A stretch of DNA of 55,642 nt from Psychrobacillus psychrotolerans. GTDB taxonomy: Bacteria > Bacillota > Bacilli > Bacillales_A > Planococcaceae. The notes beneath the pieces are model-generated. The model was not told the origin of the DNA, did not search any database, and worked only from the letters and a program-made list of their open reading frames with translations. A program made the translations under genes and the position numbers. Where the stretch lies: positions 1 through 55,642 of the forward strand of contig NZ_FOXU01000013.1 of NCBI RefSeq assembly GCF_900115805.1, written 5' to 3'. Shown piece by piece: positions 39,651 through 50,371 of the stretch (position 1 is its first letter; the number at the start of each line of letters is the position of its first letter).

Positions 39651-41651
39651 ATGAATCGAGCATTGCGCTACGCCATATTATACTTATTAATATTCTTTGT
39701 AATCGTTGGGATTTTTGCTACATTCAACACGAGCAATACGACTACTAAAAATATTAAGTTTAACGAGTTTATGACTTCTCTGGAAAAAGGAGAAGTAACA
39801 AGTGTTACATTACAACCTGAATCAGGTGTATATTACGCTGAAGGTGAAATGAAAGGCTATAAAAAAGGAGAAAAATATTTAGCGATTCTCCCATATAATA
39901 GCGAAGATTTACAAACAAAAATTTATACATTGGCAACATCCAATTCAGTGCCTGTGGAATATAAAGAAACTCCTAAAACAAGTGGTTGGGTTCAATTCTT
40001 CACTGGATTATTGCCGTTCTTAATTATTATCATTTTATTCTTCTTCTTATTAAGCCAATCACAAGGCGGTGGTAACCGTGTGATGAACTTCGGTAAGAGT
40101 AAAGCGAAGTTATACGATAATGATAAGAAAAAAGTTAGATTTAATGATGTTGCTGGTGCAGATGAAGAAAAAGCTGAACTAGTTGAAGTAGTAGATTTCT
40201 TAAAAGATCCACGCAAATTCGTGGAAATTGGAGCTCGTATACCTAAAGGGATTCTATTAGTAGGTCCTCCGGGTACTGGTAAAACATTACTTGCTCGTGC
40301 AGTTGCGGGTGAATCTGGCGTGCCTTTCTTCTCTATTAGTGGATCGGATTTCGTTGAAATGTTTGTTGGAGTAGGGGCTTCCCGAGTACGTGATTTGTTT
40401 GAAAACGCTAAGAAAAATGCACCATGTATTATCTTTATAGATGAGATTGATGCAGTAGGTCGTCAACGTGGAGCTGGACTTGGTGGAGGTCACGATGAAC
40501 GTGAGCAAACACTAAACCAACTACTTGTTGAAATGGATGGTTTCGGTGCAAACGAAGGTATTATTATCATTGCTGCAACAAATAGACCAGACGTATTAGA
40601 CCCAGCACTTCTTCGTCCAGGTCGTTTTGACCGTCAAATTACTGTAGGTCGTCCAGACGTTAAAGGTCGTGAGGCGGTACTTCAAGTACATGCTCGTAAT
40701 AAGCCACTTGATGAATCAGTTGACTTAAAAGCGATTGCACAGCGTACACCAGGATTCTCTGGAGCAGACTTAGAAAACTTATTAAACGAAGCAGCTTTAG
40801 TAGCAGCTAGACGTGATAAGAAAAAAGTCGATATGCGAGATATAGATGAAGCGACTGACCGTGTTATTGCAGGTCCGGCAAAAGCTGGAAAAGTCATTTC
40901 TGAAAAAGAAAGAAATATTGTTGCATACCATGAAGCAGGGCATGTGGTTGTTGGTTTAACTTTAGATGATGCAGATATCGTTCATAAAGTAACAATCGTT
41001 CCTCGTGGTCAAGCAGGTGGATATGCAGTTATGCTTCCTAGAGAAGATCGTTATTTCATGACAAAACCGGAATTACTAGATAAGATTGCTGGTTTGCTTG
41101 GTGGTCGTGTAGCAGAGGATATTATTTTCGGTGAAGTTTCTACCGGAGCACATAATGACTTCCAACGCGCAACAGGTATTGCTAGAAAAATGGTTACAGA
41201 ATATGGGATGAGTGACAAGCTAGGGCCAATGCAATTCGGTCAAGCACAAGGAGGCAACGTCTTCTTAGGTCGTGATTTTAACTCTGAACAAAACTATTCG
41301 GATGCAATTGCTTATGAAATAGATCAAGAAATGCAAATAATGATTAAAGATCAGTATACTCGTACGAAACAAATATTAACGGAAAAACGTGAATTATTAA
41401 CATTAATCGCAAAAACGTTACTAGAGGTAGAAACACTAGATGCTGCTCAAATAATGCATTTACAAGAGCATGGTACCCTCCCTGAACGCTCATATGATGA
41501 GATAGATCAAAAAGCTGCTATTGAGCTGAAGAAAGAAGAAGTATCGGATGCAGTAGGTGCACCTGCGGATCCATCTATTAGTGATTTACCAAAAGAAGAG
41601 GGTTCACTAAAAGAAACAGAAAGCCCAGTTCAAGAAGAACGTAGAGATTAA
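39651..41651 (+). CDS. ftsH: ATP-dependent zinc metalloprotease FtsH
   Basis: Membrane AAA+ protease for quality control and regulator turnover. The 666-aa protein has membrane helices at res 7-24 and 115-134 with an external domain between. Walker A is GPPGTGKT (205-212), Walker B IIFIDEID (260-267), SRH region near 308-330 and the zinc motif HEAGH (427-431). The tail after 610 is acidic and variable. ATG 39651 follows GTGAGGAGGCTGGGA; GTG 39636 lies in the RBS. It ends in a strong terminator. Confidence 0.97.
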   Translation: MNRALRYAILYLLIFFVIVGIFATFNTSNTTTKNIKFNEFMTSLEKGEVTSVTLQPESGVYYAEGEMKGYKKGEKYLAILPYNSEDLQTKIYTLATSNSVPVEYKETPKTSGWVQFFTGLLPFLIIIILFFFLLSQSQGGGNRVMNFGKSKAKLYDNDKKKVRFNDVAGADEEKAELVEVVDFLKDPRKFVEIGARIPKGILLVGPPGTGKTLLARAVAGESGVPFFSISGSDFVEMFVGVGASRVRDLFENAKKNAPCIIFIDEIDAVGRQRGAGLGGGHDEREQTLNQLLVEMDGFGANEGIIIIAATNRPDVLDPALLRPGRFDRQITVGRPDVKGREAVLQVHARNKPLDESVDLKAIAQRTPGFSGADLENLLNEAALVAARRDKKKVDMRDIDEATDRVIAGPAKAGKVISEKERNIVAYHEAGHVVVGLTLDDADIVHKVTIVPRGQAGGYAVMLPREDRYFMTKPELLDKIAGLLGGRVAEDIIFGEVSTGAHNDFQRATGIARKMVTEYGMSDKLGPMQFGQAQGGNVFLGRDFNSEQNYSDAIAYEIDQEMQIMIKDQYTRTKQILTEKRELLTLIAKTLLEVETLDAAQIMHLQEHGTLPERSYDEIDQKAAIELKKEEVSDAVGAPADPSISDLPKEEGSLKETESPVQEERRD

Positions 41652-41658
41652 TAGATAA

Positions 41659-41705
41659 GAAAAAGCTGATTGCCTCCTTATAACTCGAGGCAATCAGCTT
41701 TTTTC
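41659..41705 (+). terminator. Terminator after ftsH
   Basis: Perfect 17-bp stem AAAAAGCTGATTGCCTC with its complement, 10-nt loop and T-run. Confidence 0.93.
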
Positions 41706-41765
41706 TTCGTATATATATATGGTATGATGTGTGGGAAACGCAACAAAAAGGTGAGGATAAGCTAG

Positions 41766-42548
41766 ATGATACTTGTTTTAGATACAGGAAATACTAATAT
41801 TGTGTTAGGGGTTTACGAAAACGATAAGCTGATACATCACTGGCGTATGGAGACAGATCGTTTAAAAACGGAAGATGAGTATGGAATGCAGGTGAAGGCA
41901 TTATTTACTCATGCCGCCATTTCTTTTGATCAAATAGAAGGCATCATAATCTCTTCTGTTGTTCCACCTATTATGTTTTCCTTAGAAGCTATGTGTAAAA
42001 AATATTTTGGCATTAAGCCCATTGTGGTTGGTCCTGGAGTCAAAACGGGATTGAATATTAAATATGATAATCCGCGTGAAGTCGGGGCCGATCGAATAGT
42101 AAATGCGGTAGCTGCTATTCATGAATACGGAAGTCCTCTAATCATTGTAGATTTTGGAACTGCTACGACCTATTGTTTTATCAATGAACTTGGAGAGTAT
42201 ATGGGTGGGGCCATTGCTCCGGGTATAGGTATCTCAACAGATGCCCTATTTAATAGAGCTAGTAAGCTTCCGCGTATAGAGTTGACAAGGCCTGAAAATG
42301 TCATTGGGAAAAATACAGTTGCTGCAATGCAAGCTGGAATCGTGTACGGTTATGTAGGGCAAGTAGAAGGTATTGTAAACCGTATGAAGCAAGTATCAAA
42401 GAAAACACCTAAAGTAATAGCTACAGGTGGTATGGCTTCCTTAATAGGGGACGAAACGACTATAATGGATGTTATTGATCCATTCTTAACGTTGAAAGGT
42501 TTATATTTAATATATCAACGAAATATTGATGAAAGAGGTAATAAATAG
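41766..42548 (+). CDS. coaX: Type III pantothenate kinase
   Basis: First step of coenzyme A synthesis, in the ASKHA-fold form that needs a monovalent cation. The 260-aa protein has the phosphate loop DTGNTN (res 6-11), GADR (about 105-108), DFGTATT (about 127-133) and GGAIAPG (about 148-154). RBS GTGAGGA. It abuts hslO with no gap, forming a coaX-hslO-yacD operon. Confidence 0.95.
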   Translation: MILVLDTGNTNIVLGVYENDKLIHHWRMETDRLKTEDEYGMQVKALFTHAAISFDQIEGIIISSVVPPIMFSLEAMCKKYFGIKPIVVGPGVKTGLNIKYDNPREVGADRIVNAVAAIHEYGSPLIIVDFGTATTYCFINELGEYMGGAIAPGIGISTDALFNRASKLPRIELTRPENVIGKNTVAAMQAGIVYGYVGQVEGIVNRMKQVSKKTPKVIATGGMASLIGDETTIMDVIDPFLTLKGLYLIYQRNIDERGNK

Positions 42549-43430
42549 ATGAGTGATTATTTAGTAAGAGCTATAGCGTTTGAAGGGAGTGTACGTGCCT
42601 TTGCGGTTCGTACAACTGACACAGTAGGAGAAGCACAAAGACGTCACGGGACTTGGCCAACCGCATCTGCTGCACTTGGAAGATCGATGACGGCTTCACT
42701 AATGATGGGTGCTATGTTAAAAGGTGAGGATAAAATAACGGTAAAAGTAGAAGGAAATGGTCCAATTGGTCCAATGATTATTGATAGTAATGCAAAAGGT
42801 GAAGTACGTGGTTATGTAACTAATCCTCAAACCCATTTCGATTTAAACGAACATGGTAAATTAGATGTTCGTCGTGCTGTAGGGACAGAAGGTACACTTA
42901 CGATTGTAAAAGATTTGGGCATGCGAGACTTTTTTACAGGACAAGTTCCAATTGTATCGGGTGAACTTGGCGAAGACTTCACATATTATTTTGCTGTTTC
43001 TGAACAAGTTCCTTCTTCTGTTGGACTTGGCGTTCTTGTAAATCCAGACAACACTATTCTGGCGGCTGGCGGATTTATAATACAATTACTACCTGGAACA
43101 GATGATGAAACGATTACAATTATTGAAGAGCATTTATCTAAGATGGAGCCTGTTTCTAAACTAATCGAAAGAGGTTTAACTCCAGAAGAAATACTATTTG
43201 AAATTCTTGGTAAAGATAATGTTCGGATTTTAGATTCTGCACCAGTTTCTTTTGATTGTAATTGCTCTAAAGAAAGATTCGGGAAGGCCATTTTCACACT
43301 AGGTGAAAAGGAAATTCGTGAAATGATCGAAGAAGACGGAGGGGCCGAAGCACACTGTCATTTCTGTATGGAGAAATACAATTATTCAGTAGATGAATTG
43401 GAGTCATTTATCGATGAAATTAACGCATGA
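42549..43430 (+). CDS. hslO: Redox-regulated chaperone Hsp33
   Basis: Chaperone switched on by oxidation and unfolding. The 293-aa protein has the N-terminal Hsp33 core and the C-terminal zinc/redox switch: CNC (about res 237-239) and CHFC (about 270-273). ATG 42549 directly follows the coaX stop, with GAGGTAATAAATAG as RBS. The last 17 nt overlap yacD. Confidence 0.95.
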   Translation: MSDYLVRAIAFEGSVRAFAVRTTDTVGEAQRRHGTWPTASAALGRSMTASLMMGAMLKGEDKITVKVEGNGPIGPMIIDSNAKGEVRGYVTNPQTHFDLNEHGKLDVRRAVGTEGTLTIVKDLGMRDFFTGQVPIVSGELGEDFTYYFAVSEQVPSSVGLGVLVNPDNTILAAGGFIIQLLPGTDDETITIIEEHLSKMEPVSKLIERGLTPEEILFEILGKDNVRILDSAPVSFDCNCSKERFGKAIFTLGEKEIREMIEEDGGAEAHCHFCMEKYNYSVDELESFIDEINA

Positions 43431-44334
43431 TAATAATGCCCCTACTAAAAAGCGCTTAAAAACTAAACCGGTATTAGTTGTTCTGAGTATCCTGTTGCTA
43501 GGTAATTTACTGTGGTTCATCGCATGGTTAATACCAAACGATACGACTAAATCTAATGATTCGGAAGAAGTTGCGTCCGTAGCGGGAAAAGTTATTACGA
43601 AAGAACAATGGATGGCTTCTATGGAGTCTATCTACGGTAAAGAAGTTTTGTTAGATATTGTGAATGCAGAAGTTATGGAAGCTGCGGCTAAAAAATATAA
43701 GATTAAAGTAACGGATGACGAAGTGGATTTAGAACTTGCTTTAATACGTTCAACGCAAGACGGCGTGTCCTTACAAACCAATGATGAAGACATTGTTAGA
43801 AAGAGTATTCGTTCTCGCTTAATTCTAGAAAAAGTATTAGCCAAGGATATTGTCATTGAGGACGAGGCGATTAAAGCATTTTATGACAATAACAAAAATC
43901 TATACAATACTGCAACATCTTATCGAACAAGTGTCATTTATGTAAACACAGAGGCTGAAGCCGAAAAAGTTGCAAAAGAGTTAGAAAATGGTTCGTCTTT
44001 TGAAGGACTTGCTAGAGAACGATCTGCTGATCCAAGTTCGGCAAGTCTAGGTGGAGATATCGGTTATATATCCGAAGGAAATGAATCGGTGGATAAAGTT
44101 TTAATTGATGCAATTCAGAAGACCAAAAAAGGTAAATGGAGTAAACCAATTACCTTAGCGGATGGAAGATTCGCTGTAGCAATGGTGAAGAGTATATTCG
44201 AAGGTAAATCCTTTTCCTATCCTGATGTAAAAGGTCATATTCGCAGAGAACTGGCGCTTGATCAAATTCCGCAATCAGTTACACAAGAAGCTTTTTGGGA
44301 AGAGTTTGATGCAGATTGGGTTTATAGTGAGTAA
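43414..44334 (+). CDS. yacD: PrsA-type parvulin peptidyl-prolyl isomerase, membrane-anchored (YacD)
   Basis: Predicted extracytoplasmic foldase, 306 aa. There is one N-terminal signal anchor (about res 17-38, [20 protein letters not shown]). There is no lipobox Cys, unlike PrsA itself. A SurA-N-like helical part (about 55-150) and a parvulin domain (about 160-275) with [16 protein letters not shown] follow. ATG 43414 is chosen; it overlaps hslO. In B. subtilis yacD sits between hslO (yacC) and cysK, but here two reverse-strand genes intervene. Confidence 0.88.
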   Translation: MKLTHDNNAPTKKRLKTKPVLVVLSILLLGNLLWFIAWLIPNDTTKSNDSEEVASVAGKVITKEQWMASMESIYGKEVLLDIVNAEVMEAAAKKYKIKVTDDEVDLELALIRSTQDGVSLQTNDEDIVRKSIRSRLILEKVLAKDIVIEDEAIKAFYDNNKNLYNTATSYRTSVIYVNTEAEAEKVAKELENGSSFEGLARERSADPSSASLGGDIGYISEGNESVDKVLIDAIQKTKKGKWSKPITLADGRFAVAMVKSIFEGKSFSYPDVKGHIRRELALDQIPQSVTQEAFWEEFDADWVYSE

Positions 44335-44348
44335 TTCATATGTTTAGA

Positions 44349-44380
44349 GACCATCTTTTATAATAAAGATGGTCTTTTTT
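44349..44380 (+). terminator. Terminator after yacD
   Basis: GACCATCTTT / AAAGATGGTC stem with 6-nt loop and T-run on the + strand. On the - strand there is no T-run, so it serves the convergent gene poorly. Confidence 0.9.
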
Positions 44381-44383
44381 AAT

Positions 44384-45358
44384 TTAGATGATCTGAAAAG
44401 TAGCATGTGTCACTTTATTCCTTCCGCTTTCCTTTGAAGAATAGAGTGCTTTATCTGCATGTGCCATAATAGAAGAGGTTGTATCCATAGGATTACTAGT
44501 CGCTACACCAATACTCACGGTAATTTTCATGATCTCCCATTTAGCAAATTGAATGGTACTTCTTAATAGCTCTGCTTCTTTTAAAGACTCTTCCTCATTT
44601 CTCAAAGGCAAAATTACAACGAATTCCTCACCACCATATCGAGCGATCGTATAGTCTTTTGGGAAAAAATCCGCCAATAGCTTAGCTAATTGGATTAAAA
44701 CCTCATCGCCTATAAGATGTCCATGTGTATCATTGACCGATTTAAAATGATCAATATCTAATATTAACAGTGAAAAGAGGCAATTGGTTTGTTTAAGTTG
44801 CACTAAGTATTCATCTAATTTTTCAATGAAGTATCTGCGGTTTTTTAAACCAGTAAGCCCGTCAGTAATGGAAAGTATCTCGAGCTTATTGTTTAGTTTT
44901 AGTAATTCTATTTGCTTATGTTCAAGCTCAAGATGTAGTTCTTCCATTTTTACTAAAGCGACATTTTTCTCACGATAGGCTTCCTCTACCAGTATTTTAG
45001 CTTTACGTATTTCTTGTTCATAATCTATTCGTCTACCCATATGTACAAAAATACAATCTACAACATCAGTTTCCTCATAATATTTCCCGTTAAATAATAC
45101 TGGAATATCTGTACCATTACTTCCTTTTAAGTTTAAATATATTTCATCCACATATCCATTTAGTTGGATAAAAGGATAAAAACAGGAGTGGAACAATAAT
45201 TTATTGGCAACGGACATAATAGATTCAATATGATGGGAGATTAAATTGTCTTGTGTGTAGTTTCCCATCTCAAGGAATGTTCTATTTACATCTAAAATTA
45301 TTCCTTGCGGGGTCATGGAAATGTAACCACACGGCAAACTATGCAATCTCTTATCCAT
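44384..45358 (-). CDS. PAS-coiled coil-GGDEF protein, RsbP-like sensor with diguanylate cyclase output
   Basis: 324 aa. The N-terminal PAS (about res 1-110: MDKRLHSLPCGYISMTPQGI, NRTF, EIYLNLKGSNGTDIPVL) and the coiled coil (about 112-160) follow the RsbP pattern as I recall it, but the PP2C output is replaced by a GGDEF domain (161-320). The cyclase looks intact: DGLTGLKNRR (166-175), DIDHFKSVND (201-210), GGEEF (242-246). No RxxD inhibitory site precedes GGEEF. ATG 45358 has GGAAGGA upstream. It is 27 nt downstream of rsbQ, in the rsbQ-rsbP order. Predicted: c-di-GMP synthesis controlled by RsbQ. Confidence 0.9.
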   Translation of the reverse strand: MDKRLHSLPCGYISMTPQGIILDVNRTFLEMGNYTQDNLISHHIESIMSVANKLLFHSCFYPFIQLNGYVDEIYLNLKGSNGTDIPVLFNGKYYEETDVVDCIFVHMGRRIDYEQEIRKAKILVEEAYREKNVALVKMEELHLELEHKQIELLKLNNKLEILSITDGLTGLKNRRYFIEKLDEYLVQLKQTNCLFSLLILDIDHFKSVNDTHGHLIGDEVLIQLAKLLADFFPKDYTIARYGGEEFVVILPLRNEEESLKEAELLRSTIQFAKWEIMKITVSIGVATSNPMDTTSSIMAHADKALYSSKESGRNKVTHATFQII

Positions 45359-45385
45359 CAAAGTACATCCTTCCAATTCAAATAT

Positions 45386-46186
45386 TTACGTCAATAGAAA
45401 ATTATTTATATAACTAATCGTTTCTTTGGGATGGCTAAGGTGAGGGTAATGCCCCTTAGCTTCCATTAAGTAAAGCGTACTATTCTTCATATGCTCGTGT
45501 AAATAATTGCCTACTACTAGAGGTACGATACTGTCATCAGAACATTGCATTATTAACGTAGGTGTTGTTACTTTATCTAAATCTGCACGATGGTCAGAAA
45601 AGAACGTAGTCTCAGCAAATTGTCTAGTTATTAAAGGATTTGATCGAGTAAAGCTCTTTTCAAGTTCTTCTGTTAGTGCAGGAACGTCAGGGTTTTTCAT
45701 ACCGAGCGGTGCCATAAAGCTAGCCCAACTAAAATAATTCATTTCCATCATAGTGAGTAGTTCTAGGACATCCTTTTCTTCGAACCCACCATGATATATG
45801 TCCCCCTCATTGATATAGCAAGGAGAAGGTCCAATCATTATCATTTTACTGAAGTATTCAGGGCGTTCAATAGATGCAAGCATGCCAATCATGGAACTGA
45901 CCGAATGTCCGATAAATATAACATTCTTTAATTTGAGTGTTTCCAGAATGTCTAAAACGTCCTGAGCGTAGCCATGAAGTGTGCTGTACTTTTCGAAATC
46001 ATACGCAGTTAAATCTGAATTTCCTGACCCTACATGATCAAACAAGATTATTTGATAATTTTTTTCAAAAAATGGTGTAATATATCTCCACATATTTTGA
46101 TCGCATCCAAAACCATGTGCGAATATAATAGTGCGGTCGCCCTCACCTAAAATTTTCACATTATTTCTAACTAGTATATTATTCAT
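45386..46186 (-). CDS. rsbQ: RsbQ-like alpha/beta hydrolase, energy-stress signalling
   Basis: Close relative of B. subtilis RsbQ, which with the PAS domain of RsbP conveys energy stress to sigma-B. The 266-aa protein keeps AHGFGCDQNMW, ILFDHVGSGNSDL and GYAQDVLDI. The triad is S95 (GHSVS), D218 and H246 (KGHYPH), one residue offset from the B. subtilis triad as I recall it. IGPSPCYIN and SDHRADL are also typical. - strand start ATG 46186, preceded by CGGGG. Same order as rsbQP, but the partner is a GGDEF protein. Confidence 0.92.
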   Translation of the reverse strand: MNNILVRNNVKILGEGDRTIIFAHGFGCDQNMWRYITPFFEKNYQIILFDHVGSGNSDLTAYDFEKYSTLHGYAQDVLDILETLKLKNVIFIGHSVSSMIGMLASIERPEYFSKMIMIGPSPCYINEGDIYHGGFEEKDVLELLTMMEMNYFSWASFMAPLGMKNPDVPALTEELEKSFTRSNPLITRQFAETTFFSDHRADLDKVTTPTLIMQCSDDSIVPLVVGNYLHEHMKNSTLYLMEAKGHYPHLSHPKETISYINNFLLT

Positions 46187-46373
46187 AAAAAAACCCCGAT
46201 CATCTTAGATTTGTTTTCATTAAATTTAAGTTGACATTTGCACAAAATTCTCCGAAGTATAATCATTGTAAATAATCAATTATACACGAGTTACTTTTAG
46301 TATTCTATCGCTTAAATGATAATATGGATAAATTTTCATGATGGAATATTCAGAAATATTGAATGTAAATTTA

Positions 46374-46403
46374 TTGACATTTTCACTGAATCATTGGTAT
46401 GAT
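46374..46403 (+). promoter_or_regulatory. Sigma-A promoter for cysK
   Basis: TTGACA (46374-46379), 18 nt, TATGAT (46398-46403), 45 nt before cysK. A second TTGACA at 46231 and TATAAT at 46259 are 22 nt apart, too far to work together. No S-box or T-box seen; a CymR site was not identified. Confidence 0.7.
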
Positions 46404-46448
46404 TAAGAAATAAAACCTATTAGACAAGTAGGGATTGGGAGTGGAGAA

Positions 46449-47372
46449 ATGACGAAGTTAGCGCAATCTGTATTGGATTTGATCGGAAATACACCAATCG
46501 TAAAATTAAACCGTGTAGGAAACCCTGAAGATGCTGAGGTATATGTAAAACTTGAATACTTTAATCCAGGGAGTAGCGTAAAGGATCGTATCGCAATGGC
46601 CATGATTCAAGCTGCTGAAAAAGAAGGTAAGTTAAAAGAAAATGGCACAATTATAGAGCCTACAAGTGGTAACACAGGGATTGGTCTTGCTATGATAGCG
46701 GCAGCAAAAGGCTATAACGCTGTATTAGTTATGCCTGATACTATGAGCTTAGAGCGTAGAAACCTACTTCGCGCTTACGGAGCGGACCTTGTATTAACTC
46801 CAGGTGCTGACGGTATGAAGGGTGCTATTGCAAAAGCGGAAGAGCTTGCAAAAGAAAATGGTTGGTTTATGCCCCAACAATTCAATAATGGAGCAAATCC
46901 AGAAATCCATCGCTTAACAACTGGTCCTGAAATCGTAGAGGCATTCGATCAATTAGATGGATTTGTATCAGGTATTGGTACTGGTGGAACAATTACAGGA
47001 GCAGGTGGAGTGTTAAAAGAAAACTTCCCAGGTATCCATATTGCTGCAGTAGAGCCAACTGATTCAAATATATTATCTGGTGGTAAACCAGGCCCTCATA
47101 AAATTCAAGGTATTGGTGCAGGATTTATACCAGAAGTTCTGGATACAAAGCTTTATGACTCAATCATTCAAGTAACGAATGACGATGCATATGCCACTTC
47201 TCGTGAAGTAGCGAAACTAGAAGGTATTCTTGGTGGAGTTTCTGCAGGTGCAGCAATTTATGCGGCCCTTCAACTTGCTAAAGAACTTGGAAAAGGGAAA
47301 AAGGTATTAGCGATTGTTCCGGATAATGGAGAGCGTTACTTAAGCACACCTTTATACAAATTCGAAGATTAA
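46449..47372 (+). CDS. cysK: Cysteine synthase A (O-acetylserine sulfhydrylase)
   Basis: Makes cysteine from O-acetylserine and sulfide with PLP. The 307-aa protein has the PLP lysine in NPGSSVKDR (about res 36-44), [10 protein letters not shown] (about 72-81), GTGGTITG (about 177-184) and PDNGERY near the end. RBS GTGGAGAA. It has its own promoter and terminator. In B. subtilis CysK also binds the CymR repressor. Confidence 0.97.
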   Translation: MTKLAQSVLDLIGNTPIVKLNRVGNPEDAEVYVKLEYFNPGSSVKDRIAMAMIQAAEKEGKLKENGTIIEPTSGNTGIGLAMIAAAKGYNAVLVMPDTMSLERRNLLRAYGADLVLTPGADGMKGAIAKAEELAKENGWFMPQQFNNGANPEIHRLTTGPEIVEAFDQLDGFVSGIGTGGTITGAGGVLKENFPGIHIAAVEPTDSNILSGGKPGPHKIQGIGAGFIPEVLDTKLYDSIIQVTNDDAYATSREVAKLEGILGGVSAGAAIYAALQLAKELGKGKKVLAIVPDNGERYLSTPLYKFED

Positions 47373-47395
47373 TAACAAATAGATAGAAAATATGA

Positions 47396-47428
47396 AGAGA
47401 GGGAGCAGTTAATGCTTCCTCTTTTTTC
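47396..47428 (+). terminator. Terminator after cysK
   Basis: AGAGGGAGCA (47398-47407) / TGCTTCCTCT (47413-47422), one G-U pair, T-run. Confidence 0.87.
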
Positions 47429-47531
47429 TGTATTTCTATTTTATAAATAGTTTCAATTATTTTCTTAGTGGCGAAAAGGAGTAGTTTCAAGTTAAGATGA
47501 AATCAAATCGTTTATAGGGGGATTTGAGAAA

Positions 47532-48944
47532 GTGAATATCAAACTAGATACACATACCTTTCATATGACAAAGGAAACATTTTTCTATGCTTATAAAATG
47601 TTAACAAAAGAGCAACCATATAACGTGTTTTTAGAGAGTGGCAGGGGTGGTCACTTATCTGTTGCAGCTTGGAATCCTGTAGCTATAGCAAAGTCAGTAG
47701 AAAATGGCTTGCAGATTCATTGGAGAAGTGGAGAAAGAGAAGTTCGTGAAGGAGAGGCACTAGAGGAGTTAGAAAAACTAGTTTCTGAATATAAGTTGCC
47801 TTTTCAGCAAAATCTACCCGACTACCAAGGTGGGGCTATTGGTTTTATTAGTTATGATTATGCAAGGAAGATAGAAGTTTTACCGGATTTGGCTGAGAAT
47901 GATTTACATATTCCAGATATCTATTTCCATCTGTACGATTGTTGGGCAGTATTAGATATAAAAACAGAAGTGGTCACGTTAATGAAGCTCTCTACTTGTG
48001 ATGTAGATTTAATGGAACTAAAGCAAGAGTATATGGAAGCTGCTGAAAAGGGAATGGATTTAAGGAAGTTTCATCCTGGTTCTGCAATGGAAGTAGCGGA
48101 AGACCCAGCTGAGTTAAAGGTGTCGGTAAGCTCAAGTGAGTTTGAATCTGCCGTATCGAAAGTTCAACAATACATAGCGCAAGGCGACGTTTTCCAGGTT
48201 AACTTATCTGTCAGACAATCGAAACAATTGAAAGTAAGTCCAATAGAAATGTATGAAGCATTGCGTGCATTCAACCCTTCTCCTTATATGGCTTATATAC
48301 AAGCACCAGAGTTCTCTGTTGTCTCAGGATCACCCGAATTATTAGTAAAGAAAAAGGGGACTGAGTTATCTACTAGACCAATTGCTGGAACAAGACCACG
48401 GGGGAAAAGTGACTCGGAAGATATCTTGTTAGCAAATGAATTGATTGAAAATGAAAAAGAGCGTGCGGAGCATGTCATGCTTGTCGATTTGGAGCGAAAT
48501 GACCTTGGCCGTGTTTCGTCCTATGGAACAGTGGAAGTGGATGAGTTTATGGTTATAGAAAAATACTCTCATGTGATGCATATTGTCTCTAATGTAAAAG
48601 GGACACTTCAATCTGGTACATCCAATAAAGAGATCATTCGTGCAATGTTCCCTGGAGGTACGATAACCGGTGCACCTAAAATTCGGACGATGGAAATAAT
48701 CGAAGAGCTAGAGCCAGTGCGTAGAGGGCTATATACTGGGTCAATTGGGTGGTTAGGATTTTCCGGAGATTTAGAATTTAATATTGTAATACGCACTGCA
48801 TTTATTCAAGACGGGATGGCTCATATACAAGCTGGTGCTGGCATTGTCATTGACTCGGTACCGAGCGCGGAATATACGGAATCATTAAACAAAGCAAAAG
48901 CAGTGTGGCAGGCGAAGGCTATGGCAGAAGGAGGGTACAAATGA
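47532..48944 (+). CDS. pabB: Aminodeoxychorismate synthase, component I
   Basis: With PabA converts chorismate and glutamine to 4-amino-4-deoxychorismate for folate. The 470-aa protein has the chorismate-binding core: [11 protein letters not shown] (about res 279-289), [13 protein letters not shown] (about 315-327), GGTITGAPK (about 374-382). The motif has Ala, as in anthranilate synthase and, as I recall, B. subtilis PabB, rather than the Lys of E. coli PabB. Context (pabA, pabC, folP follow) decides the call. GTG start 47532 after AGGGGGGA. Confidence 0.93.
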   Translation: MNIKLDTHTFHMTKETFFYAYKMLTKEQPYNVFLESGRGGHLSVAAWNPVAIAKSVENGLQIHWRSGEREVREGEALEELEKLVSEYKLPFQQNLPDYQGGAIGFISYDYARKIEVLPDLAENDLHIPDIYFHLYDCWAVLDIKTEVVTLMKLSTCDVDLMELKQEYMEAAEKGMDLRKFHPGSAMEVAEDPAELKVSVSSSEFESAVSKVQQYIAQGDVFQVNLSVRQSKQLKVSPIEMYEALRAFNPSPYMAYIQAPEFSVVSGSPELLVKKKGTELSTRPIAGTRPRGKSDSEDILLANELIENEKERAEHVMLVDLERNDLGRVSSYGTVEVDEFMVIEKYSHVMHIVSNVKGTLQSGTSNKEIIRAMFPGGTITGAPKIRTMEIIEELEPVRRGLYTGSIGWLGFSGDLEFNIVIRTAFIQDGMAHIQAGAGIVIDSVPSAEYTESLNKAKAVWQAKAMAEGGYK

Positions 48945-49531
48945 TCTTAATGATTGATAACTATGATTCTTTTACTTATAATCTCGTTCAATATATAGGA
49001 GAGTTAGAAATTGAAGTAAAGGTGGTTCGTAATGACGAAATAACTATAGAGAATATTCTAGAACTAGACCCTCAAGTCATTGTTGTGTCGCCTGGACCAT
49101 GTACACCAAATGAAGCTGGTATTAGTTTGGAGGTAATTACGTATTTTGCAGGGAAGATTCCTATTCTGGGTGTTTGTTTAGGTCACCAGGCTATTGGACA
49201 AGCATTTGGAGGAAAGGTTATACGTGCCGAACGATTAATGCATGGGAAAGTTTCTCCAGTTTTCCATGACGAAACTGGTGTGAATAGCGATATGCCAAAT
49301 CCTTTTCAGGCGACAAGGTACCATTCCTTACTTGTGGAAAGAGAATCATTACCGGACTGTTTGGAGATTACCGCTTGGACAGAAGAAGGGGAAATAATGG
49401 GACTTCGTCATAAAAAGTATGCTGTAGAGGGAGTTCAATACCATCCGGAGTCAATCATGACCGAAGAAGGTAAAAAAATCATCCGTAACTTTGTTGAAAC
49501 GTATAACTTTACCGCTAAGGAGAGTCATTAA
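48941..49531 (+). CDS. pabA: Para-aminobenzoate/anthranilate synthase glutamine amidotransferase
   Basis: Glutaminase subunit that supplies ammonia; in B. subtilis PabA (TrpG) serves both folate and tryptophan. The 196-aa class I amidotransferase has the catalytic Cys in [10 protein letters not shown] (about res 78-87) and His-Glu in YHPES (about 169-173). ATG 48941 overlaps the pabB stop as ATGA and follows AGGAGGG. It abuts pabC. Confidence 0.95.
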   Translation: MILMIDNYDSFTYNLVQYIGELEIEVKVVRNDEITIENILELDPQVIVVSPGPCTPNEAGISLEVITYFAGKIPILGVCLGHQAIGQAFGGKVIRAERLMHGKVSPVFHDETGVNSDMPNPFQATRYHSLLVERESLPDCLEITAWTEEGEIMGLRHKKYAVEGVQYHPESIMTEEGKKIIRNFVETYNFTAKESH

Positions 49532-50371
49532 ATGGATGCATGGAAAGATGGAAGACTTTACCGCGCAGACGAACTAATGGTATCTGCATATGATCACGGC
49601 TTTTTATATGGACTTGGCTTTTTTGAAACGTTTCGTACATACAATGGAAAAGTTTTTTTATGGGATGCGCACTGGAATCGTTTATGCCGGGCACTTTCCG
49701 ACTTCCGAATAGAGTTGCCCTGTGAAGAACAGGAGCTAATTGCAGCGGTAGCAGCACTTACAGAAGCGAATCATGGGGAGGATGGCTATTTTCGGTTGAA
49801 TATTTCGGCTGGTCCCCACGACATTGGTTTGCAACCTTCGTATTATAAGAAGCCGACAGTAATTTTATATCGTAAAGCATTGCAAATTGCAACTAGGGGC
49901 ACAGAGAAATCTGCTATCTGGCTAGAGACAGTTAGAAATACTCCTGAAAGTGGTATGCGTCATAAATCCCACCACTATGCGAATAACGTACAAGCTAGAT
50001 TCGAGTTAGAGTCGCTAGCTTCTTGTGAAGGTTTTTTCCTAACGGTAGATGGGTTTGTAGCAGAGGGAATAACATCGAACATTTTTTGGTCCACTAATGG
50101 GAAGTTGTATACTCCATCTTTACAAACGGGTATTTTAGCAGGTACGACACGTGAGTGGGTGAGAAACTGTTCTTTATTTGAAGTGGAAGAAGGTTTCTTC
50201 ACAAAGGATGAATTAGAAAAGGCGGATGAAGTATTTATCACTAATGCGGTACAGGAAATAATACCGATTAAGCAATTGGGGAAAATCCAGTTTTGGGGTA
50301 ATGCGGGACCAGTTTATAAGGCGTTACATGATAGCTATAAAAGATGCATACAGCAAGAAGGGATCGAATGA
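49532..50371 (+). CDS. pabC: 4-amino-4-deoxychorismate lyase
   Basis: Fold type IV PLP enzyme that releases pyruvate from aminodeoxychorismate to give p-aminobenzoate. The 279-aa protein begins MDAWKDGRLYRADELMVSAYDHGFLYGLGFFETFR. The PLP lysine is in MRHKSHHYAN (about 144-153), and EGITSNIFW (about 181-189) is the branched-chain-aminotransferase-like signature. It starts directly after the pabA stop with AAGGAGAG as RBS and overlaps folP by 4 nt. Confidence 0.93.
   Translation: MDAWKDGRLYRADELMVSAYDHGFLYGLGFFETFRTYNGKVFLWDAHWNRLCRALSDFRIELPCEEQELIAAVAALTEANHGEDGYFRLNISAGPHDIGLQPSYYKKPTVILYRKALQIATRGTEKSAIWLETVRNTPESGMRHKSHHYANNVQARFELESLASCEGFFLTVDGFVAEGITSNIFWSTNGKLYTPSLQTGILAGTTREWVRNCSLFEVEEGFFTKDELEKADEVFITNAVQEIIPIKQLGKIQFWGNAGPVYKALHDSYKRCIQQEGIE

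Noticed and set aside
45386-46186. A generic metabolic alpha/beta hydrolase
   Set aside because: Residue pattern, triad spacing, length and the downstream PAS protein fit RsbQ specifically.
46231-46264. TTGACA...TATAAT as the cysK promoter
   Set aside because: The hexamers are separated by about 22 nt. The pair at 46374-46403 with 18-nt spacing is better and closer to the gene.
47532-48944. Calling the chorismate enzyme TrpE (anthranilate synthase) because of its PIAGT motif
   Set aside because: It heads pabA-pabC-folP-folB-folK, and B. subtilis PabB as I recall also has Ala there; no trp genes are nearby.
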